The translations under genes were made by a program, and so were the position numbers. DNA of 64,000 nucleotides from Polyangiaceae bacterium (GTDB lineage Bacteria; Myxococcota_A; Polyangia; Polyangiales; Polyangiaceae). The DNA lies in NCBI GenBank assembly GCA_041389725.1, contig JAWKRG010000006.1:62001-126000 (forward strand), in the 5' to 3' direction. How positions within the stretch are numbered: position 1 is the stretch's first letter; each line of letters begins with the position of its first letter. Below the pieces are notes generated by a model that was given only the letters and a program-made list of their open reading frames with translations, searched no databases and was not told where the DNA came from. Of the stretch, positions 1 to 8,852 are shown one piece after another.

Positions 1-8
1 CGCAGCTG

Positions 9-1292
9 ATGCTCGTGGTGTTGACCGGCAAGGCGCGGGGCGAACGGATCACCATTCGTGACCGGCTTCGCATCGGCAAGGCACCCGACAACGACTTGGT
101 GCTTCCCGACGACACGGTCTCGCGCCACCACTGTGAACTCGCGCGCGGCCCGGACGGCGTGCTCGTGCGCGACTTGGATTCGACCAACCACACTCGCGTG
201 GGACGCACCAAGGTGCGCGAGGCAACGCTCCAGCCAGGCGCGACCCTCACGGTGGGCGACGTGGATCTGGTGCTGCGCAGCGAACCGAACCGCGCGCAGA
301 TCCTGCCCAGCGAGAGCCCCAGCTTCGGCGACGCCTTGGGCCCCAGTCTTGCCATGCGCACCGTGTTCGGTTTGCTGGAGCACATCGCACCAACGGACGC
401 CCCTGTGTTGCTCGAGGGCGAAACGGGAACGGGCAAGGACGTCCTCGCCAACGCGATTCACCAGCGCAGCCTCCGCGGCAAGGAACCGTTCATGGTCGTG
501 GACTGCGGCGCGGTCAGCTACAACCTGATCGAGAGCGAGCTTTTCGGGCACGAGCGTGGAGCCTTCACGGGCGCCGTCGCCCAGCGCTTGGGTGCCTTCG
601 AGACCGCCGGCGGCGGCACGGTGTTCCTGGACGAAGTCGGCGAGCTTCCCCTCGACGTCCAACCCAAACTGCTGCGCGTGCTCGAGGCGGGAGAATTTCG
701 ACGGGTGGGCGGCAACAAGGTGATCAAGGCTCGTGCTCGGGTCGTCGCGGCCACCAAGCGCCATCTGAAGGAAGAGGTCGAGCGCGGCAAGTTCCGCGAA
801 GACCTGTACTTCCGCTTGGCGGTCGTGCCCATCACCGTGCCACCACTGCGGCAGCGACGTGAGGACATCCCTGCCCTGGTGCAGCACTTCTTGGAGTCCG
901 CGCGGCGGCGGGATCCCGCGGCGGCCGAAGTGGTCGTGAGCCAGGACACCCTGGCAGGCCTCGCCGCCCACGACTGGCCCGGCAACGTGCGCGAACTTCG
1001 CAACGTCCTCGATCGCGCGCTCTATGTCGCGACAGCCAGCGGCGCCCGGGAACTGCGACTGGTCGACTTGCCCGTTGGTGCGAGTCTCACGCGCACGGGG
1101 GTGAGCGGACCCTTCGAAGCCAGCAAGACCTACCGCGAACTCAAGTCCGAGTTCGAAGCCGAGTTCGAGCGCGCCTACGTCCACTGGTTGCTATCTCGCC
1201 ACGGGGGCAACATCAGTGCGGCAGCTCGCGAAGCCAAGATGGACCGCAAGTACCTGACGGACCTGGCGAAGCGTCACGGCCTGCGCCACTAG
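9..1292 (+). CDS. FHA-domain sigma54-dependent transcriptional activator
   Basis: Predicted enhancer-binding protein that drives sigma54 promoters, with phosphothreonine recognition as input. From the visible start, an FHA domain covers residues about 3-90 (RIGK, SRHH, then STN), an AAA+ domain about 108-335 with Walker A GETGTGKD (137-144), the sigma54-contacting GAFTGA loop (184-189) and Walker B FLDE (206-209), and a Fis-type helix-turn-helix at the C-terminus. The FHA domain replaces a receiver domain, an arrangement common in myxobacteria, where Ser/Thr kinases can supply the signal. The FHA fold begins almost at residue 1, so the true start is probably upstream of this window and the CDS is likely 5'-partial. 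It converges with the next gene after only 6 bp. Confidence 0.93.
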   Translation: MLVVLTGKARGERITIRDRLRIGKAPDNDLVLPDDTVSRHHCELARGPDGVLVRDLDSTNHTRVGRTKVREATLQPGATLTVGDVDLVLRSEPNRAQILPSESPSFGDALGPSLAMRTVFGLLEHIAPTDAPVLLEGETGTGKDVLANAIHQRSLRGKEPFMVVDCGAVSYNLIESELFGHERGAFTGAVAQRLGAFETAGGGTVFLDEVGELPLDVQPKLLRVLEAGEFRRVGGNKVIKARARVVAATKRHLKEEVERGKFREDLYFRLAVVPITVPPLRQRREDIPALVQHFLESARRRDPAAAEVVVSQDTLAGLAAHDWPGNVRELRNVLDRALYVATASGARELRLVDLPVGASLTRTGVSGPFEASKTYRELKSEFEAEFERAYVHWLLSRHGGNISAAAREAKMDRKYLTDLAKRHGLRH

Positions 1293-1298
1293 CGCGCG

Positions 1299-2549
1299 TC
1301 AGAAGCCGCCGCCGAGGTGCAAGCCGAACACCACGGCGAAAGTGTCGTCGGGGTTTTGGCCGGCGAGGGTGAAGTCCTCGAGCTCGGTCTGGATCATGTC
1401 GAAGTTCGCCCCCGCATTCGCGTTGAGCATCATGCCCAAGAGGCGATTGCCCGGCGCCCCGCGCCATTCGCCGAGGACCCTGCCACCGAACAAGAAGCTG
1501 CGCATGGGGCTGACCTCGCGGTCGCCGCTCCAGTACTGCCCACGCGGACCGTACAGGGGCTCACCTCCGGTGTAGTCATCGCTCCAGAACAGCGCTCCGG
1601 TCTGCTGATAGTAGCGACCGCGGAGCATCACTCGCAGCCAGGGCATCATGAATCGCTCGGCATCGACCTGATAGGTCTGACCCAGAATGTCCCAAGTGTC
1701 GCGGTACGCACGCACGCCTACGCCAAAGGCCGTCTGGATGCCCCGCACGTAGTACTTGGCGCGCACGGCCAGAGCATTGCGTGCCCGGTTCTCGGGATGA
1801 TGCTCCTGAGCGATTTGCCCCGAGGGCCCGACCACCACGCCACGGTAGGGGTTGCCCAAGAAGCCGTGCTGCAGCTGGAAGGTGGTGATCACCTGAGTGG
1901 TGAGCACGGGCGTCCAGGCTTGGGACCAGGCGGCCTGGAAGTTGTCGATGTCGATGTCCAGCTCCTGGCGATCGTCAGCGTTCGCGAAGCAACCCTTGGA
2001 GCTGTCCAAGGGTTGTCGCAGACTCGGATCGCGACTCTCGGGATAAGCGGCGTTGCACACGCGATCGAAGCCGCGTGCGTAGGAAAGCTCGATCTCCGTG
2101 TTTTTCTGGAAGAAGTCCGTGGCGGTCGACACGGAAAAGCCGTGGGATCGATAGTCGTTCTCTTGCGCGTAGGCGTAGCCTGCGGAGAGCCGGGTGTTCT
2201 TTTTGCGCAGGGTGAAGCCACCGGTCGCCACGTGGCGCACGTCTTCGACGGACGCCTGGGAGATCACGTCCGGCGACGAGAGCGGGCCCGCCTTCACCGG
2301 CTCGCTGGCCCCCGACACCACGTCGGCTTCGTAGCCGGCGCTGACCGTGATCCACTCCCAGGGCGTCACTGCCAGAGACGCATTGGGATTGATGACGGTC
2401 ATCTGACTGCCTACCTTGGACGGTTCGTGAAACACCGTCGTTCCCAGCTTGAGCTCCGCCACTTGCGCCAGCGCCGGCGCGGACGACAGCAGCGACGCCA
2501 TCGCAGCGGTGAGCGCGCCGAGGCAGCGGAGGGCGAGCCGGACAGTCAT
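1299..2549 (-). CDS. DUF3570-type outer-membrane beta-barrel protein
   Basis: 416 residues with a signal peptide ending near ALAQ (residue 29), then repeated amphipathic strands and polar turns typical of an outer-membrane barrel. The N-terminal pattern and the pairing with a DUF4266 lipoprotein match the DUF3570 family, whose function is not established. Its ATG overlaps the stop of the upstream DUF4266 gene (TGATG), so the two are translationally coupled. It is the last gene of a four-gene leftward operon. In other genomes this pair is often seen with ApbE and thioredoxin-like genes; neither is adjacent here. Family assignment is from memory of the pattern. Confidence 0.82.
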   Translation of the reverse strand: MTVRLALRCLGALTAAMASLLSSAPALAQVAELKLGTTVFHEPSKVGSQMTVINPNASLAVTPWEWITVSAGYEADVVSGASEPVKAGPLSSPDVISQASVEDVRHVATGGFTLRKKNTRLSAGYAYAQENDYRSHGFSVSTATDFFQKNTEIELSYARGFDRVCNAAYPESRDPSLRQPLDSSKGCFANADDRQELDIDIDNFQAAWSQAWTPVLTTQVITTFQLQHGFLGNPYRGVVVGPSGQIAQEHHPENRARNALAVRAKYYVRGIQTAFGVGVRAYRDTWDILGQTYQVDAERFMMPWLRVMLRGRYYQQTGALFWSDDYTGGEPLYGPRGQYWSGDREVSPMRSFLFGGRVLGEWRGAPGNRLLGMMLNANAGANFDMIQTELEDFTLAGQNPDDTFAVVFGLHLGGGF

Positions 2550-2779
2550 CAGTTGCAGCCGCAGCCTCCGCCTTCGACCGAACCGCCGCCGTAGGAGCCC
2601 TCGCGGTTCTCGAGCACGTGCTGCAGAGCCGCCTCGTCACGGCTGTCGCTCTTCAGCTGCATGGTCGGATCCGCGAGAATCGACCGTTGCTCTGGACGGA
2701 CCGTAGCGCACCCCGTCGCGCCGACGACACCGACCACGAGTACCAGGAGCAGCGCGGCTTTGCGGGCAAGTGCCTTCAT
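2549..2779 (-). CDS. DUF4266 small lipoprotein
   Basis: 76-residue protein starting at MKALARK, with a hydrophobic signal and lipobox VGATGC (Cys23). The mature part begins ATVRPEQR and has the short LADPTMQL segment typical of DUF4266; it ends in a glycine/cysteine tail (GGGCGCN). The ATG at 2779 is preferred because an in-frame extension upstream has no signal-peptide character and would overlap the neighbouring gene. DUF4266 proteins are small and encoded next to DUF3570 barrels, as here. The cysteine tail could bind metal or form disulfides in the periplasm (inference). Confidence 0.85.
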   Translation of the reverse strand: MKALARKAALLLVLVVGVVGATGCATVRPEQRSILADPTMQLKSDSRDEAALQHVLENREGSYGGGSVEGGGCGCN

Positions 2780-2798
2780 GTCGTTGTTCTTCCCATGA

Positions 2799-3560
2799 TC
2801 AGAAGTAGGTCCCCAAACCACCGTAGTAGATCTGTACGTTGCGGTAGCTGTCCTCGGTGAAGATGACCGTGTTGTTGGCCTCCAGCCGCAGCAGGATGCG
2901 TAGCCGCAAGGAGATGAGCAGCCCCCCGCCAGCTCGCGCGTGGAAGAAGTCCTGAGTGTCACGTACGAACTCGTCGTTCGGGATTTCCCTCAGGCCGCCC
3001 CCTCCGATGTGCATGAAAGGCGCGATCGCCCAATCCGGCGCAAAATTCAACGTACCGCCGAGGCCGTAGACCACGCGACGCCCAACCCGCTGCAGGGCGA
3101 GCCCGGCATAAGGCTCCATGGCGATCGCCGGCGCGATCACCCAAGCGGGCCGTATTTCGACGTAGCCGTCCCCATCGATCACGCCGCCCATCAGCGCAAA
3201 GCCCGCGTGAGCTTCTTGCAGCGCAGGTGGCGCGAAGAAACCGGGTTTGACCGCGCCCTCGGGAGCATCGGGTCCCGCGCCGATCGGCTCCACGGTGTCC
3301 CCGAGCACCCAGCCTTGACGACCATCGGGCAGCACCACCTTGAGCCAGAAGCCCGTGCCCTCGCGACCCTCGATCAAGAACGTTTCGCCACGCGTCGCGC
3401 GATAGATCACCCGATGGGTCACGCCCGGCCCAGATCGCAACGCGGTTTCCGCAACGACCACGCGAGCAAAGGCGTCGACTTCGTCGTCCTCCGCCGCGCG
3501 CGCGGCAGCAGCCTGGCCGACGAGGGCCAGCACCAAAAGACATGTCGCGGCGATTCTCAT
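2799..3560 (-). CDS. Secreted SH3-domain plus beta-barrel-like protein
   Basis: 253 residues from MRIAATC, with a signal peptide ending near ARAAE. Residues about 33-95 form a bacterial SH3 domain (ALRSGPG, then GFWLKV and GWVLGD), usually a wall- or peptide-binding module. The remainder (GYVEIRPAWVIAP, VYGLGGTLNFAP, FMHIGGGG, final IYYGGLGTYF) has alternating strands and a C-terminal aromatic residue as in outer-membrane barrels. The start overlaps the upstream stop as ATGA, which argues for this ATG over one eight codons earlier. It may tether the DUF3570 system to peptidoglycan (inference). Confidence 0.75.
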   Translation of the reverse strand: MRIAATCLLVLALVGQAAAARAAEDDEVDAFARVVVAETALRSGPGVTHRVIYRATRGETFLIEGREGTGFWLKVVLPDGRQGWVLGDTVEPIGAGPDAPEGAVKPGFFAPPALQEAHAGFALMGGVIDGDGYVEIRPAWVIAPAIAMEPYAGLALQRVGRRVVYGLGGTLNFAPDWAIAPFMHIGGGGLREIPNDEFVRDTQDFFHARAGGGLLISLRLRILLRLEANNTVIFTEDSYRNVQIYYGGLGTYF

Positions 3561-4030
3561 TGCGTCGAGAACTTGGTGGCCCACTCGCGGATGACGTCCG
3601 CTTCGGGACTCTGCGCCGCGAAGATCGTGCGCGGATGCGCTTGCGTCCCGGTGGGGCGATTGAGGAGCGCTGCCAGGCTTGGGTCGATCTGCATGCGGGA
3701 TTGTGAGGTTTGGTAGTTCTCGCGTGCCTGGGGTGGCGCAGGCACACTTGGCACCAGCGACCCGCCGCAGCTCTCTCCCACCAGTGGCGGACCGTAGTTC
3801 TTCAAGCGATACGCTGTGACGTCGAAGTGGCAGCCGCTGGCTGCATCGCCCTTGGCGGGATCACCTGGCCCGCAGCGCTGCGCGAAGAGCATCGGTTCCA
3901 CCCGACAGTAGAAGTAGTTCTCGTCGTAGACCGCTTCAGCGATGTTGAAATCCGGCCCCGGTTCGACGGTCGTGCAACCTCCGAGGGCGAAGACGGCTAG
4001 AAACAGGTTGGCGTGGAGGGCTCGACTCAT
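3557..4030 (-). CDS. Lipoprotein with cytochrome-c-like CX13CH motif
   Basis: 157 residues with signal peptide and lipobox ALGGC (Cys19). The segment after VEPMLFAQRC resembles the start of Planctomycete-type cytochrome c domains (V-x-P-I-L-x-x-x-C-x-x-C-H), but the two cysteines are separated by 13 residues and followed by HF. The C-terminus (SPEADVIREWATKF) also resembles the end of such domains. Heme binding is therefore possible but not demonstrated. First gene of the leftward operon with the SH3, DUF4266 and DUF3570 genes; it overlaps the next gene by four bases. Confidence 0.7.
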   Translation of the reverse strand: MSRALHANLFLAVFALGGCTTVEPGPDFNIAEAVYDENYFYCRVEPMLFAQRCGPGDPAKGDAASGCHFDVTAYRLKNYGPPLVGESCGGSLVPSVPAPPQARENYQTSQSRMQIDPSLAALLNRPTGTQAHPRTIFAAQSPEADVIREWATKFSTQ

Positions 4031-4352
4031 TCTGCGGACCGAAGGCTACCCCACTTTCTGCAGCGTCGTGGGGAGGCAATCGCGTGGGCTCGGTGAAGCT
4101 AACAAACCCGCGGCGCTGGCGTAAGGCGTCGCGAGTAGGAGTAGGGGCGGTGCGCCCACTCTCCCACATAAATAACTGTCGACTGCAGCTTGGGATTGAA
4201 TGCGACGGCGGTCGCGGCTAACTCTTGGCCCGAACGAGGGCCTTGTCGTATCTTTCCCTACATCGTCGCCACGCGACTGCTTCTGGCCGAACTTGAGCTT
4301 TGGGGGACTTCCTAGCCCACCTCCCACCTGCTGCCCTTCTGCGGAGAACTCG
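4031..4352. other. Intergenic region upstream of the leftward DUF3570 operon
   Basis: No convincing gene. It must hold the promoter of the leftward four-gene operon and perhaps one for the small rightward ORF at 4353. The only compositional anomaly is a short AT-rich patch around 4167-4180 (ACATAAATAACTG) in otherwise GC-rich DNA, a plausible -10 region for leftward transcription. No clear -35 element or terminator hairpin was found. Confidence 0.35.
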
Positions 4353-4529
4353 ATGAAGCTAAGCCCCTGGTACCTGGCCGCCGTCTTGCCCCTTCCCGTG
4401 CTCTACGAAGCGGGAGCCCTTGGCGCCCAGGTAGCCGTACTCGGCGTGACCCTCGGCATCTTCTTTGGCACCGTTTCCCTGCGGAACCCAGCGCGCAGCA
4501 GCGCAACGACGAGCCACTCAGGCAGCTAG
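4353..4529 (+). CDS. Small hydrophobic membrane peptide, unknown
   Basis: 58 codons starting MKLSPWYLAAV, preceded by a good ribosome site (GGAGAA, about seven bases upstream). The first 40 residues are strongly hydrophobic with a central Glu-Ala-Gly interruption and could form one or two membrane helices; the tail is short, basic and serine-rich. I recognise no family. The ribosome site and hydrophobic pattern support it, but a spurious short ORF cannot be excluded. Confidence 0.42.
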   Translation: MKLSPWYLAAVLPLPVLYEAGALGAQVAVLGVTLGIFFGTVSLRNPARSSATTSHSGS

Positions 4530-4616
4530 CGCAGCCCTCGCGGCCGCGCCCTCGCAACCAGGCCGAGAGCCGGATCCTCAAGCCAGGCTTGGTTGGCGTG
4601 TTACCCTCGGCTCAGC

Positions 4617-5732
4617 ATGAGCATCCAGAGCGTCGACTCGGAGCCGCCGCGATCTGGCGAGCGCATCAGCCTGATCCCGACGTCGGCGCGCCTGAAAACC
4701 TTGGATGAACTGACGCTCCACGACACCGAAGCGCTTGGGCTGATCCTGCGCGGCAGTTCGGTCATCGACTGGCATCGGTTGAACTTCGAGAACGAAGAGC
4801 AGGCCCTCGCTTTCATCCGTAACCACGAGCTCGACCCAGACCGAGACGCCGCCTACATCGACCACGTCAAGAGCGAAGCGGTCAACTACTTGCGTCGCAC
4901 CTTCGCCTTCGCCATTCCCAAGCCCGTCGAGAACGCCAGCATCGTGGAACTCTTGCTGCTGGCGTCAGCGAAGGGCCACCGGCAAATGTGCGCGTGCACC
5001 ATTCTCAAGACGCTGCACATCATCAATCACATGGCAGGGCGCGAGCTGCTATTCCGCCTGCCGATCAGCGACCGTGACCTCTTTCATTTCATCGAAGAGA
5101 AGGTCTACCGCGTCGTAGGCACGATGCTCAGCGAAGGCTTTCCGATCACAGAGTTCGTGGGGGGCCGCAAGAATCTGGACAGCACCTACACGAAGCTGCT
5201 CAGCAAGCCCGAGGCCACCGCCGCAGCGCTGTACGACAAGCTGCGCTTTCGCATCGTCACTCGCAGCCGCGAGGACTTGCTACCCGTCCTCGAGTACCTG
5301 ACCACGCAGATCTTTCCCTTCAACTACGTGGTACCCGGCCAAAGCACGAACACCATCTTCCACTTTCGCAGCTTCTGCGAGCAAAACGCCCACTTGGAGA
5401 GGTGGTCGGCACGGCTCCAGGGCGGGCTGAACGACACCCTCACCCCCGGGGACAACCGCTTCAGTGCCCCAGGCTACCGCGTGCTGCACTTCGTGACCGA
5501 CGTGCCCCTGCGCGTGCCGCCCCACATCATGGAGATGGCCCCACCGGGCTCGGAACATCTCGGCCCCATCGTCTACATGCTGTGCGAGTTCCAGCTGCTG
5601 GACAGCGAGAGCGAAGGCGAGAACGAAGCATCCGACGCGAGCCACGCCGCGTACAAGTCGCGGCAACGCGAGGCGGTAGCACGGCGCCTGCGGCTCGGCG
5701 CGCGCGCCCGAGACGGCCGCCGGCAGCCGTGA
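4617..5732 (+). CDS. RelA/SpoT-synthetase-like protein (myxobacterial family)
   Basis: 371 residues from ATG 4617; an in-frame TTG eight codons upstream is possible. Residues about 182-326 read like a (p)ppGpp synthetase fold. GGRKNLDSTYTKL (182-194) matches GRxKxxxSxYxK; LYDKLRFRIV (205-214) matches the YDLxAxRII metal-binding segment with Asp207 kept; GYRVLHF (286-292) matches NGYxSLH; CEFQLLD (323-329) matches the VEIQIRT segment with Glu324 kept; SHAAYKSRQ (342-350) resembles the AHWxYK helix. No HD hydrolase or TGS domain is visible. I believe this is a conserved myxobacterial family (possibly TIGR04552, not certain). Enzyme activity is inferred, not known. Confidence 0.75.
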   Translation: MSIQSVDSEPPRSGERISLIPTSARLKTLDELTLHDTEALGLILRGSSVIDWHRLNFENEEQALAFIRNHELDPDRDAAYIDHVKSEAVNYLRRTFAFAIPKPVENASIVELLLLASAKGHRQMCACTILKTLHIINHMAGRELLFRLPISDRDLFHFIEEKVYRVVGTMLSEGFPITEFVGGRKNLDSTYTKLLSKPEATAAALYDKLRFRIVTRSREDLLPVLEYLTTQIFPFNYVVPGQSTNTIFHFRSFCEQNAHLERWSARLQGGLNDTLTPGDNRFSAPGYRVLHFVTDVPLRVPPHIMEMAPPGSEHLGPIVYMLCEFQLLDSESEGENEASDASHAAYKSRQREAVARRLRLGARARDGRRQP

Positions 5733-5905
5733 GTCGCCAGTGGTATCCGCCCCCGAACCCGCGCGATCCCACTGGATGCCCTCGACGAGTGGCGACCTGA
5801 CGGCCGGCCGGTGGTCGCGCCTCAGCCACCCTGGCGCCAAAATTCCGCCGCGTCCTGGCCCGCGGGCATTGCGGCATGTTCGGTGAGACGCTACGAAGCG
5901 TCGCC

Positions 5906-6415
5906 ATGTGGCTGCACGCCTCGAAGATCCCTCAGATCGCCGGTCAGATTCTGGAACTCATCACCAAGGACGGAGCCGTGGAATGCGAAGATCCCGGCGA
6001 GGTGCGGGCCGACATCGAGTCCGTGCTCCAACAATACGTGCGCGATGATCAAGAGATCACGGACAAGGCGCGGGATCTGGTGGCGGCGCGTAATCTGCCG
6101 AGCACGGAACTCTCCAAGATGAAGCGACTCGTCGCCGAGCAGCGCAAGCTGAAGATCGGCGATGACGCCATCGACTACATCTTGGACCAGATGCTGGAAA
6201 TGCTGATGCACTCCAACAACGTAGCCGAGGTGTACGCCGAGGATTGGGAACTGCGTCGCCGCATGCGCGAGCCCCTGCGGGCGCAAGTCGCTCAAGAGGA
6301 GAACTTGCAGCAGGAAGTCCGCGGTCGGCTGAAACACGTCGAGGAAGGCACCCAACTGTGGGAAGTCGAGTACCGACGCATGATGGAGGACATCAAGCGT
6401 CGCAAGGGCATCTGA
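5906..6415 (+). CDS. DUF507 family protein
   Basis: About 169 residues from MWLHASKIPQIA; an ATG ten codons earlier (5876) is an alternative. The start matches the usual DUF507 N-terminus (M-x-L-x-x-x-K-x-x-x-I-A). DUF507 units are about 90 residues, and this length fits two in tandem: AGQILELI..., then VAEQRKLKIGDDAIDYILDQ, and a charged helical tail (EYRRMMEDIKRRKGI). Function unknown; predicted soluble and helical. It is followed one base later by the epimerase gene, suggesting cotranscription. Confidence 0.85.
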   Translation: MWLHASKIPQIAGQILELITKDGAVECEDPGEVRADIESVLQQYVRDDQEITDKARDLVAARNLPSTELSKMKRLVAEQRKLKIGDDAIDYILDQMLEMLMHSNNVAEVYAEDWELRRRMREPLRAQVAQEENLQQEVRGRLKHVEEGTQLWEVEYRRMMEDIKRRKGI

Positions 6416-6416
6416 G

Positions 6417-7379
6417 GTGGCCCGCTACCTGGTCACCGGTGGAGCGGGTTTCATCGGCTCCAACCTTGCCCTGACCCTGGCTGCGCAGGGAGAGACCGTG
6501 CGGATAGTGGACGACCTGTCCACGGGTTTTTGGGAAAACCTCGACTCGGCGTCGGCGGGGCGCATCGAGACCCTGACCGCCGACATTCGCGACGGCGAGG
6601 CGATGAGCCGCGCCATGCAGGGTGTGGAGGTGGTCTTCCACCACGCTGCGTTGGGGTCGGTTCCGCTCAGCATCGAAGATCCCGTGCGCGCAGACTCCGT
6701 CAACGTCGGCGGCACCGTTCGCGTGCTGGAGGCGGCTCGCCACGCGGGCGTCCGCCGCGTGATCTTCGCGGCATCGAGCGCGGCCTACGGCAACGAGCCC
6801 ACCCTGCCGAAGACCGAAGCTTCCGCCACCGATCCCCTTTCCCCCTACGCCGTGAGCAAACTCGCGGGCGAAGGCTACGCCGCCGTGTTCTCGGCGCTCT
6901 ACGGCCTGGAGACGCTCAGCTTTCGTTACTTCAACATCTTCGGTCCTCACCAACGCCCCGAAGGTGCCTACGCCGCGGCCATCCCACGCTTCGTCTATGC
7001 TGCGTTGACCGGTCAGCCCCTCACCCTCTACGGCGATGGTAGCGCCACCCGCGACTTTTGCTTCGTGAGCAACGTCGTGACCGCAAACCTGGCAGCAGCA
7101 AACTCGCCGCGGCGCCTGAGCGGCGAGATCGTCAACATCGCAACCGGTCACAGCGTGACGTTGCTGGAAGTGGTCGAGGCGATCTCCGAGGCGCTGGGGT
7201 CGCCGCCACAGGTCGAACACGGTCCCGAGCGAGCGGGCGACGTGAAGCACTCGGCAGCGTGCATCGATCGCGCGAGGGAGCTGCTCGGCTACGAACCCAG
7301 CTTCGACCTGCGCAAGGGACTGCCGTCGACCATCGACTTCCTCCGCAAACTGGCGCGCGCCCGAGGTCACTCGTGCTGA
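6417..7379 (+). CDS. NAD-dependent epimerase (GalE-like extended SDR)
   Basis: 320 residues, GTG start. Extended short-chain dehydrogenase of the UDP-sugar 4-epimerase/dehydratase type: NAD-binding GGAGFIGS (residues 8-15), ADIRD acidic segment, catalytic SSAAYG and YAVSK (Tyr-x-x-x-Lys), then RYFNIFGPHQRP and LYGDGSATRDF from the sugar-binding half. Probably acts on a UDP-hexose for polysaccharide or LPS synthesis; the exact substrate cannot be read from the sequence. It overlaps the yicC start by a few bases. Confidence 0.9.
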   Translation: MARYLVTGGAGFIGSNLALTLAAQGETVRIVDDLSTGFWENLDSASAGRIETLTADIRDGEAMSRAMQGVEVVFHHAALGSVPLSIEDPVRADSVNVGGTVRVLEAARHAGVRRVIFAASSAAYGNEPTLPKTEASATDPLSPYAVSKLAGEGYAAVFSALYGLETLSFRYFNIFGPHQRPEGAYAAAIPRFVYAALTGQPLTLYGDGSATRDFCFVSNVVTANLAAANSPRRLSGEIVNIATGHSVTLLEVVEAISEALGSPPQVEHGPERAGDVKHSAACIDRARELLGYEPSFDLRKGLPSTIDFLRKLARARGHSC

Positions 7380-8242
7380 GCATGACGGGCTATGGACGCG
7401 GCAGCGCGCCGCTCGGTTCGGGCAGCGTCCTGGTCGAGATCCGATCCGTGAACCACCGCTACCTCGACTTGCGCACCCGAGTCGCCCCCGAGCTCTCGGA
7501 GCTGACGCCTTGGCTCGAGCAGTACGTGCGCAAACAGCTTCAGCGCGGGCGCTACGACTTGTCGATCCGCAGTGAAGGGCTCACCGCACCGGAACCCCGG
7601 ATCGCCCCGGAGCGTGCCAGGGCAGTGTTTCGCCAACTGGCCGAACTGGCCGCGCAGCTCGGTGCGGAACGGCCGCACACCGTCGAATGGCTGGCGGCTT
7701 TGCCCGGCGTGGTCGAGCCCTCCGCCTCGATGAACGATTCCGCGCGCCAAGCGTTGGAGCGAGCCACCAGCGAAGCCCTCGAAGACCTGTCCAAGATGCG
7801 CGCCAGCGAGGGTGCGGCGCTGGAGCGCGACCTGCGCGCCCGCCTGACGGAGGCACGCCGGCTGACGGTTGCGCTGGGGCAGCGCGTACCGCAACTGGTG
7901 GAGGACTATCGCCAGCGGCTCGCCCAGCGGCTGGCTCGCCTCCTCGATGGGGACTCGGCACGGCTCGATCCCAGCCGACTGGAGCAGGAGGTAGCGCTAC
8001 TCGCGGACAAGAGCGACGTGAACGAGGAGTTGGTGCGGCTCGAAAGCCACTTTCAACAGTTCGAGCGCTTCCTGTCGCTGAACGAGTCCGTCGGCCGGCG
8101 TCTGGACTTCTTGCTGCAGGAAATCGGACGCGAGATCAATACCATCGGCAGCAAGTGCCAGGACGCCGAGGCGGCCCACATGGTGGTAGATCTCAAGGGC
8201 GAGATCGAACGCCTTCGGGAACAGGTGCAGAATGTCGAGTGA
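7373..8242 (+). CDS. yicC: YicC family endoribonuclease
   Basis: 289 residues from a GTG start giving MLSMTGYGRG, which matches the canonical MIRSMTGFGR N-terminus of YicC; an internal ATG at 7382 would cut this motif. Conserved features include the EIRSVNHRYLDL segment and the C-terminal GREINTIGSKCQDAEA block (DUF1732), the most conserved part of the family. YicC proteins are RNA endonucleases linked to sRNA turnover and stationary phase. The stop overlaps the gmk start by 11 bases; the yicC-gmk pairing is common in bacteria. Confidence 0.95.
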   Translation: MLSMTGYGRGSAPLGSGSVLVEIRSVNHRYLDLRTRVAPELSELTPWLEQYVRKQLQRGRYDLSIRSEGLTAPEPRIAPERARAVFRQLAELAAQLGAERPHTVEWLAALPGVVEPSASMNDSARQALERATSEALEDLSKMRASEGAALERDLRARLTEARRLTVALGQRVPQLVEDYRQRLAQRLARLLDGDSARLDPSRLEQEVALLADKSDVNEELVRLESHFQQFERFLSLNESVGRRLDFLLQEIGREINTIGSKCQDAEAAHMVVDLKGEIERLREQVQNVE

Positions 8243-8852
8243 CACGCCGCTCTTGCTGATCATCTCTTCGCCCAGCGGCGCAGGCAAAACGACTCTGACC
8301 ACGCGGCTGCGAGAACGCGTCGCGAATCTTCGCTTCAGCGTCAGCCACACGACGCGAGCGCCTCGCGGCGGGGAGCAAGACGGCCGCGAATACCACTTCG
8401 TCAGTCGCGAGACCTTCGTGCGCTTGCTGCAGCTCGACGAGTTTCTCGAGTGGGCCGAGGTGCACGACAACTACTACGGCACGAGCCGCAAGGAAGTGGA
8501 AAGCGCCAAAGGCGCCCGGGGTCTCATCTTCGACGTCGACCACCAGGGAGCGCGTCAGATCAAGAGCGTGCACCCGGAAGCGGTGAGCGTGTTCATCCTG
8601 CCACCCGGGATGGATGTGCTGGAACAGCGTCTGCGCGGGCGTGCCAGCGAGGACGAGGACACCGTCCAGAAACGCTTTGCCGTAGCGAAGCAGGAGATCG
8701 CTCACTACGGACAGTTCGACTACTTGCTGCTGAACGATGACCTGGAGGACGCCACCCAGCGGCTGCTGGGTATCTTTCGCGCCGAAGAATGTCGTCGCAC
8801 CCGCATGGCGCGGCGTGCAGAGCAACTGCTCAGTGAGGGGCGAGGCGCCTAG
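8232..8852 (+). CDS. gmk: Guanylate kinase
   Basis: 206 residues, the usual length. Converts GMP and ATP to GDP and ADP. P-loop SSPSGAGKTT (residues 12-21), the GMP-binding HTTRAPRGGEQDGREYHFV stretch, and the FDVDHQGA core segment are all present. Starts inside the end of yicC, consistent with coupled translation. Supplies GDP for GTP and possibly alarmone synthesis. Confidence 0.97.
   Translation: MSSDTPLLLIISSPSGAGKTTLTTRLRERVANLRFSVSHTTRAPRGGEQDGREYHFVSRETFVRLLQLDEFLEWAEVHDNYYGTSRKEVESAKGARGLIFDVDHQGARQIKSVHPEAVSVFILPPGMDVLEQRLRGRASEDEDTVQKRFAVAKQEIAHYGQFDYLLLNDDLEDATQRLLGIFRAEECRRTRMARRAEQLLSEGRGA

Noticed and set aside
1317..2594. 425-codon rightward ORF opposite the DUF3570 gene
   Set aside because: The leftward reading has a signal peptide, barrel strands and operon coupling; this one has none.
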